Shown: piece after piece, positions 58,101-64,000 of the stretch
How positions within the stretch are numbered: the first letter of the stretch is position 1
Layout: each line of letters starts with the position of its first letter
Source of the DNA: Corythucha ciliata
Taxonomy: Eukaryota > Arthropoda > Insecta > Hemiptera > Tingidae
Length of the DNA: 64,000 bases
Assembly: GCA_038030265.1 (NCBI GenBank)
Contig: CM075939.1
Span: forward strand, 21,309,253 to 21,373,252
Direction of reading: 5' to 3'
Position numbers and translations under genes: made by a program
Notes under the pieces: generated by a model
The model's input: only the letters and a program-made list of their open reading frames with translations
Database searches by the model: none
Told to the model about the DNA's origin: nothing

Positions 58101-59499
58101 CAATAAGATATTTGCGTGCCATGTTTCTTCTTCTAAGGATTGCCGGTCTCATCGAATTATTACAATTTCAAATAGAAGTCGTTATAATTTATCATTACCG
58201 TCTAAACAATAAAGGAAAAAGAAGAAGGCAAAAGTCCCGCGCAGGCATCCTGCACCAACTTAATAAACCGGCTTTTCTTAAAAATCAGTGAGTGTTCACG
58301 CGGAGACTTTGAAACGACCTACGGTGGCTTCATTCGTTCTTAGTAAATAAATTTAAACCATCGACATTTACTATCGTTAATAAAAGCAAATTTTTATATT
58401 TCATATTTTATACTTATCCCTTTTATTTTTTATTTATATGAGTACCTAATTTATAATAAAAAATCATCGGTTCTTTTTTTTGTACAAATTGGTCTTTTTT
58501 TGGAAGCGCCGCAGCTTTTGATACGACTATCAAACCAGACTGCGATGACCTTTAAAATTGAAGTTGTCTAAATAAATTATTCTACGTGCCATAAAACTTG
58601 GATAACATTGACTTTGTAAAAATAAAAATGCTTGCTTAAAAATCACAAAACATGATCAATTTATAACCAATTCCAGAAGAGGAATTTTGATTAAATTTTG
58701 TCTCGTATCAATAACACGAGTAATCGAACCAGTCTAGACACTTACACACAACTTTCAAGTGGGAGCTTGTTGGAGGGAGTCGCAGATATTGGCTAAATAT
58801 ATTAATTTCTTGAAAACCGGCTCGCATCTTGTGCTCGCTCATAAGAAAAGCATAAGGGAGAGAGGAAAGAAACCCCAATTTGCTTTACACATGAAAGTAT
58901 AGAGGCGGCGGAAATGTTAACGATCAAATTTAGGAGGGGGGATGGTTCGTTTTGTGATTATGGATCCATTTCTACATTGGCGCTCTCCCAGGCTTCGAAG
59001 TGAAAATAAATGAAACGGGTAAATCTTGTGAAAAAAAAAAAGAAGAAGAAATATCGAAGGAACGACTCTTCTACTTCGGGCGCGATCTCTTTATCCAGCG
59101 ACTCAATAACTCAATAGTGGTGTGTCCTGGAGGACACACTGCTGTTAACGCGCTGACAAAAGGGCGGAGAACACAATTCAGTACGAGCAGGAGAGTGGTT
59201 GGGAGCTCAGGAAAAGCACTGTGGTTTTTCACAGGAATAGTCACGTCGTTAATGTTATTTTTTATGGGGCATTGGGTCTGGGTAAGGGAGGCCTATGTAC
59301 AATCGTGGGCCCAGAACGAGTTCATCAGTGAAGGATCAGAGCCATTGCCTGACGCCCGGTGCTGGGGTTCAGTCCAATTCATCCAAAAGGGAAAGTGCGA
59401 GCCATCGAGAGTCATAGTAGACGGTTCACCATTGTGGAGGGAATATGTTTGGTCGTAGGAGAGGCGGCACCCAGGTATATGTATAGCGTACCACCGTTT
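55121..59499. other. No gene recognised; AT-rich with TE termini
   Basis: Visible pieces are a hAT-like end near 55330-55384 (reads inverted as CAGTGACGGATCCAAGGG), a C run near 55690, a segment at 55879-55960 related to the 3141-3824 element ends, and a T run near 56360. Other frames are short or unrecognised. Confidence 0.45.
59000..59458 (+). other. Unrecognised open frame of 152 codons
   Basis: Open from an ATG at 59000. It includes one hydrophobic stretch (WFFTGIVTSLMLFFMGHWVW), which could be a membrane segment, and four cysteines. I know no similar protein, there is no neighbouring gene, and the start is embedded in an A-rich tract. It is more likely a chance frame or a repeat remnant than a gene. 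Confidence 0.15.
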
Positions 59500-59830
59500 T
59501 GGTGAGGGAGGTGGACAAGACGTCGCGGCTAAAAGAGAGGAAATTCGCTAACCCCAATTTGGTACAGGCCCTTAACAGGCGGCTCAAATTGATAAGGTCG
59601 GCAAATGTGAAAAAGTTGGAGAAGTACTTTCTCGTCAAAAAGTTTGGAAAAAGCTCTAATACTCTTGCTGGCTATAATAAAGAGAAAAAAGTCACTGATT
59701 CGCGGCCAAAAACTGAGAAAAACATTAACACACTAACTCACAGCAATCAATCGTTCAGCAGGCTCAACTAATATTTGAAAAATGGCAATTCGTGGCTTCT
59801 GAGGCAACTCCACGAAAAATTATACAGTGA
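59500..59830. repeat. Degenerate 30-bp array, GCGGCTAAAATTGAGAAAAA family
   Basis: Units such as GGCGGCTCAAATTGATAAG and GCGGCCAAAAACTGAGAAAAA repeat with a period of about 30 bp, in the plus sense. Confidence 0.6.
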
Positions 59831-60394
59831 ATAACAACATAGTCCAGTCAAATTAGAATTTTACCTTTATTTTTTATTTTTTTAACTTGTATAAAGGGTG
59901 GATCCGTACAAGTGTGACAAAAATTTTTGGGTACAACTATGTTAAAAGTGTAGTAAAATGGTACCGTTAGGAAGTGTCCTACGTCGATCTGTTCCGGAGT
60001 TATGATTTTTTTTGTGTGTTTAAAAAAGTAACCAATGCTTGCTTCAAAAATTCCGCAATTTCTCGACTTATATCGCACCAAATACAAAAGTGATGCCATT
60101 TTCAGAAACTACGGAACATTTTCTTTAGGATAGAAGCTGTTTTATTGTTTGAAATAATTGTCAACACCAGAAATCTGGCATTTTGGATTTTTTTGCAATT
60201 TTTTTAGTTTTTTCTGAATATTCCTGAGAATATCGGCTTTTGAGGAAATTCACAACACTGGGAGAGCATTAAATTTCCTACATCTTTTGCATTCAAAGTA
60301 TTTTTCTACGACCAATATGGAGGGCGCTACAGCCTCTCGGACAATTTTTCCTGTAATGGTTGAATGTTTTAAAATCGCCCGTTTCCGACCAAAA
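59831..60394. other. Nothing recognised
   Basis: AT-rich spacer between an array and a fold-back element; short frames only. Confidence 0.4.
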
Positions 60395-62090
60395 TATGTT
60401 CAGTGAGCTTCATTTCTTGCCGTCAACATTCATCCCTCTGTCATTACTAGCTTTTCAACCTCCCTTCCCCCTACTCGTTTTAAAATTTCCAAATACCTTT
60501 TTTTCGGCCAAGCTGAAACCTTGGCAAGTTGGGTCCTCGACGTTGTCACTACTCGACACACGAGTCGAGGGTTTACCATGACTAGGGATCGGATTTTTAT
60601 GCTCTAAAAAACTGCAAAATATGCCCTATAAAATGCCCTTAAAATTGAGGAAATATGCGCTTAAATATGCACCAACAAAATCAAATTAGGGGAATTTTTT
60701 ACTCTTTCTTTCGTTGATTTTGAATGTATAGGGGGTTGGAAATTTTGGCACAGTACAGAATCGTAAGTGAAACATCAAAACAAAACTTAAACCCTGACAA
60801 ATACAAACAGAAAAGGCCAGTTATTCAAGTACAGTCCGTTTGAAACTCCCTGGCGAATGCATTCACTTTACTTGCTAAAGGGATTCTTTCGTTCAGCATT
60901 ATCGTGTTCCCAAAACGAACTAAGAAGTAATACATTGTATGAAAAGCAGAAAAAAAAAAAAAAAAAAACTAGAAATTACATAGAATTGAAAGGCGCTTCA
61001 AACAGTTGGCCAGATGCGCGCAATCCTTGTCCCTTATCAAACGAAAAAAGAGGAGCGTAACTTTGTCTTGCACTATTTTCACTGGGCCGCTCGCTGAACC
61101 TACAATAAGTGATTTCTCGCTGAAGCATGCAGTTTTCATCGGGAGTCGCGTTTGGCTGTTATTTCAACTCTGCCCCACGCCGCACTTTTCAACGTCCACT
61201 AATTTTGTTGTTCTAGAATATTTTTGTGCGTCAATAATAAAAAATGAACGCGTTGGGCGTTTATGCACTGTTTGGTTAGATCAGGAATATTTTATTTTCT
61301 TTAAAATAAGTAATTTTATGCTTTTAACCCTAAATAATGGGTTTTCATGCTGCTATCCCCCAAATATGCAATTTTATGCAACAAAATTCTTCGCAATGAA
61401 AATCCGATCCCTAACCATGACGCTTGCTTGCAAGTGTTCGCCGAAACCGGTGTCAGAAAGAAGAGCTTTTGGATGGAGGCTTCAGTGACTTTCCTAGAAA
61501 TGATTCACTTTATATCACAGAACAACAATTATAATTCAGTTTGCTGTTTACCATTAAACCCGTTTTCACTCGATCGCCGAAGGGAAAGGAGTGGGAGTTT
61601 AAAGTGGGTGGGGGAACTGAAAAAGTTGGTTAAATGAAGCTCAGGAATTTTCAACAGAATCCACTGGAAATTCTTATAGCGTCAAGGGGTGGCTCAAAGC
61701 GTTGAGCGTGTGAGGACAGCTGTGGGCTTCTACGAAACGTTTACGCACGCAAATACTAATAAATTCTCACTCAATAGATCCCCCTCCCTAACTCACCATC
61801 TCCGCCATCCGAGAAATTATTTTCCCATCTTGCATGAAAAGCCACTGAAGACTCTTGTCAAAAGCTCTTATTTCAACTCTTCGACGTCGGTTTTGGCGAA
61901 CACTTGCAAGCAAGCGTCATGGTAAACCCTCGACCCTCGTATCTCGAGTAGTGACAACGTCGAGGACCCGACTTACCAAGGTTTCAGCTTGGCCGAAAAA
62001 AAGTGATTTTGAAATTGTCATACAAGTAGGGGGGAGGGGGCTTGAAAAGTTGGTAGTGACGGAGGGATGAATGTTGACGGCAAGAAATGA
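60395..62090. mobile_element. Fold-back element split by a hAT element
   Basis: The left arm (60395-60582 continued at 61422-61475) is the inverse of the right arm (61853-62090). GACGTTGTCACTACTCGA at 60539 faces TCGAGTAGTGACAACGTC at 61945. ACGCTTGCTTGCAAGTGTTC just after the hAT element faces GAACACTTGCAAGCAAGCGT at about 61897. The loop is about 380 bp. Non-coding. Confidence 0.82.
60583..61413. mobile_element. hAT-type element with perfect 8-bp TSD
   Basis: Left end TAGGGATCGGATTTTTATGC and right end, inverted, TAGGGATCGGATTTTCATTG. ACCATGAC flanks both sides (60575-60582 and 61414-61421). It is 831 bp, with no transposase; frames inside are unrecognised. Both ends are followed by AT-rich DNA with repeated TGCATA/TATGC motifs. 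Confidence 0.9.
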
Positions 62091-62480
62091 AGCATGGCTG
62101 AAATTAAGATATAATTCGCAGAAAGTTGAGAAAAAGCGGTGATTCGCAGAAAAACTTGAGGAAAACCCCTAATTCGTATTGTGAAAACCCGCTATTCATG
62201 GAAACCCACTAAATCGCGGCTGAAACAGGAAAAAATCGCTGAATCCCAGCTGAAAATTGAGATGGTGATGATCGTATCTGAGCATCTGAACACAGGGGGC
62301 CTATTCTCTAACAACAAGCAATATTTTGTTCGCCAGCCATGTGTTTAATTCATTCATTTGTTTGAAGAAAATCAATGAAATAAACAAATGACTTCGAAAA
62401 AGCTATTGCTTCGGAGCTAGAGAATAAGCCCCCAGGAAGAGTGCTAAAAAAAAAGCAAGGTGAAAAATCCACCATCTACA
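62090..62480. repeat. Degenerate 30-bp array with a short TIR element inside
   Basis: The GCGGCTGAAA/TTGAGAAAAAGCGG theme occupies 62090-62280. The 143-bp TIR element 62293-62435 follows, and the theme may resume weakly after it. Confidence 0.55.
62293..62435. mobile_element. Short MITE with CAGGGGGCCTATTCTCTAA ends
   Basis: CAGGGGGCCTATTCTCTAAC at the left faces, inverted, CTGGGGGCTTATTCTCTAGC at the right; the AAGCAATA and TATTGCTT motifs inside also pair. Same family as 23009-24068 but only 143 bp. Confidence 0.72.
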
Positions 62481-64000
62481 GAAAGCCAAAAAATAGCACA
62501 GAAATAGAGCAACCTAAGGAATCACTGAAGACGCCAAAAGGCATAATAGGTGAACCCAAAGACGCAGCTGACAAATTCGAAAGTTGTCAATAATGCGTGA
62601 AGCAAAGGAGAAAACAAAACATCAAACCAACTGCTTCAGAAAATTATTAGGATGTTGGAAGAAATTAAAAATGATGACTTCGGTATTAGGAAGCTCAGGC
62701 AAGCCAACTAAACAGCCGAATCGACGATGAATAATCTCAAAATTATGTGGTGGAATGCAAATGGCCTTCATTTTCGTAAGAACGAATTGCGAATTGCAAT
62801 GGAAATAAACAAATTTGATGTTTACCTTGTCTCGGAAACTCATTTCACTAATGAATCATTCATCAGCATGAAAAATTACAAATGCTACCATGCGACCCAT
62901 CCAAGCAACTCAGCAAGAGGAGGGTGCGTGGTAATAATGAAAAAAAAAAACATATGCCATCAGGAATATGCAAAAATGACAACAGACAAATACCAAATTA
63001 TCGCGGTAGAGGTTAAAATGAAATCATACAGCAGTGTGCTAGCCAGTATCTACTTTCCTCATAGGAACGCTGTATCGCTGTCCAAGTAAGAGAATATAAG
63101 GATATATTTCCCCAGCTTGGGGGTCGATTCATCGTGGGAGGGGACTTCAACGCTAAGCATACTATGTGGGGCTCGAGAATTGTCAGTCCGAAAGGAAGAA
63201 CACTTCGACAAGCAGTGTTGGAGGAGGTATGTGAAACGCATTCTACTGGCAAGCCTTACTTATTGGCCAACAGATATGAATAAGGTACCTGACCTAATTG
63301 GCTGTTACTCAAATAAAAATATCGGGTCAAGTTACATATTAGTAGAAGAAAACAACGATTTGAGTTTAGATCATTCTGCGGTGCTACTCACACTGTGTGA
63401 AAAAGTGATATTGCGTCAAATCAGATCATCTGCGTTAACCATTCATAAGACAGAAAGGAATTCCTCTGGGTGCAACTTGGTGGTTTAGTGGATGTTGGAA
63501 GAGATCTGTCAGGTGATTAAAAAAGAAATAAATCCAAAAAAGGCTGCCGGTTTTTACGGGATAACTGGAGAAATTCTTCAGCAACTTCCGAGAAAAACGA
63601 TTAGAAAAATAACGCAGCTAATCAATGTAGCTTTTCAGCAAAGGAAGGTTCCAAGGCTATGGAAAATTGCTGAAATAATTATGCCTCCCACCCAAGCCGG
63701 GGAAGCAGCTGGAAGAATTGGCGTCGTACAGGCCTATCTCGCTGCTACCGGTCATGTCCAAGCTCTTAGAGAAGCTCCTTAGTAAGAGATTGATTCAAAT
63801 AATCGAGGCTCGGAAACTAATACCCAATCATCAGTTTGGGTTTCGCAGAAGTCACTCTACCCTTGATCAGGTACACAGAATCGTCAAAGTTCTAGAAAGA
63901 GCATTAGAAGGAAGAAATGTCTGTTCAGCACCTTTTCTCCATGTGTCGCAGGCCTTAGACAAAGTATGGCACGACGGACTCAAGTGTAAGTTGAAGAAAA
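62481..64000 (+). mobile_element. Jockey-like non-LTR retrotransposon, running off the window
   Basis: Endonuclease and reverse transcriptase coding sequence runs from 62727 past the window end. The 240 bp before it may be the end of ORF1, which is not recognisable by motif. The element is broken by frameshifts. Confidence 0.8.
62727..64000 (+). pseudogene. Non-LTR retrotransposon ORF2: APE endonuclease and start of reverse transcriptase
   Basis: The frame from the ATG at 62727 shows the APE-type endonuclease start (IMWWNANGL, then VYLVSETHF). A frameshift near 63080 leads to RFIVGGDFNAKHTMWGS (GDFN box). After several stops the reverse transcriptase lead-in appears (NPKKAAGFYGITGEILQQLP, VPRLWKIAEIIM). 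A shift near 63690 is followed by SYRPISLLPVMSKLLEKLL, NHQFGFRRSHSTLDQ and FLHVSQALDKVWHDGL. In the last block the first catalytic aspartate is replaced by histidine. The product would nick target DNA and prime reverse transcription. This copy is inactive. Wording of the blocks points to the Jockey group; the remainder lies beyond base 64000. Confidence 0.88.

Noticed and set aside
61006..61488. Plus-strand open frame of 160 codons
   Set aside because: It crosses the right end of a hAT element and its TSD, so it is a chimera of two unrelated repeats.

Overview
The window looks like intergenic, repeat-dominated DNA from a metazoan, most probably an arthropod. The evidence is a mixture of Ty1/copia, Ty3/gypsy, Penelope-like (GIY-YIG) and Jockey/R1-type non-LTR retrotransposon relics with many short hAT-type and other terminal-inverted-repeat (TIR) elements, plus AT-rich spacer DNA with long homopolymer runs. 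A hemipteran insect is only a guess. I found no convincing exon of a conserved host gene, no tRNA or rRNA gene and no prokaryotic feature. Almost every coding segment is a broken transposable-element (TE) remnant.

Layout. 1-1140: a dispersed repeat (second, inverted copy at 39.8-40.6 kb) and the 3' end of a non-LTR retrotransposon. 1203-5047: a large fold-back element holding a 402-bp palindrome and a TIR element, itself split by a hAT MITE with a perfect 8-bp target-site duplication (TSD). 6521-7054: a second long palindrome; both palindromes carry Penelope-type terminal motifs resembling hammerhead ribozymes. 7339-10275: a TIR element with AACCGAG-rich subterminal repeats. 15454-16089: small MITEs. 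16630-21282: a young LTR retrotransposon with no pol, two 925-bp repeats, a third partial LTR and an intact 321-codon proline-rich ORF. 28.8-33.8 kb: a three-level nest, with a TIR element inside a Ty3/gypsy inside the 3' LTR of a Ty1/copia. 33.9-36.0 kb: a GGTCCGG-rich TIR element containing a fold-back element. 37.8-38.7 kb: a GGGCCGG-rich hAT element with perfect TSD. 47.5-48.2 kb: a second copia remnant. 53.1-54.6 kb: a 5'-truncated Penelope-like element. 60.4-62.1 kb: a fold-back element split by a hAT element with perfect TSD. 62.7 kb to the end: a Jockey-like endonuclease/reverse transcriptase remnant running off the window.

Between these lie several families of strongly diverged tandem arrays with a period of about 30 bp. 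They recur through the window in both orientations and several TEs sit inside them. The genes do not form a pathway; they record successive TE invasions. The most unusual items are the pol-less LTR element with its proline-rich ORF, the ribozyme-like palindromes, and the dispersed 30-bp arrays.
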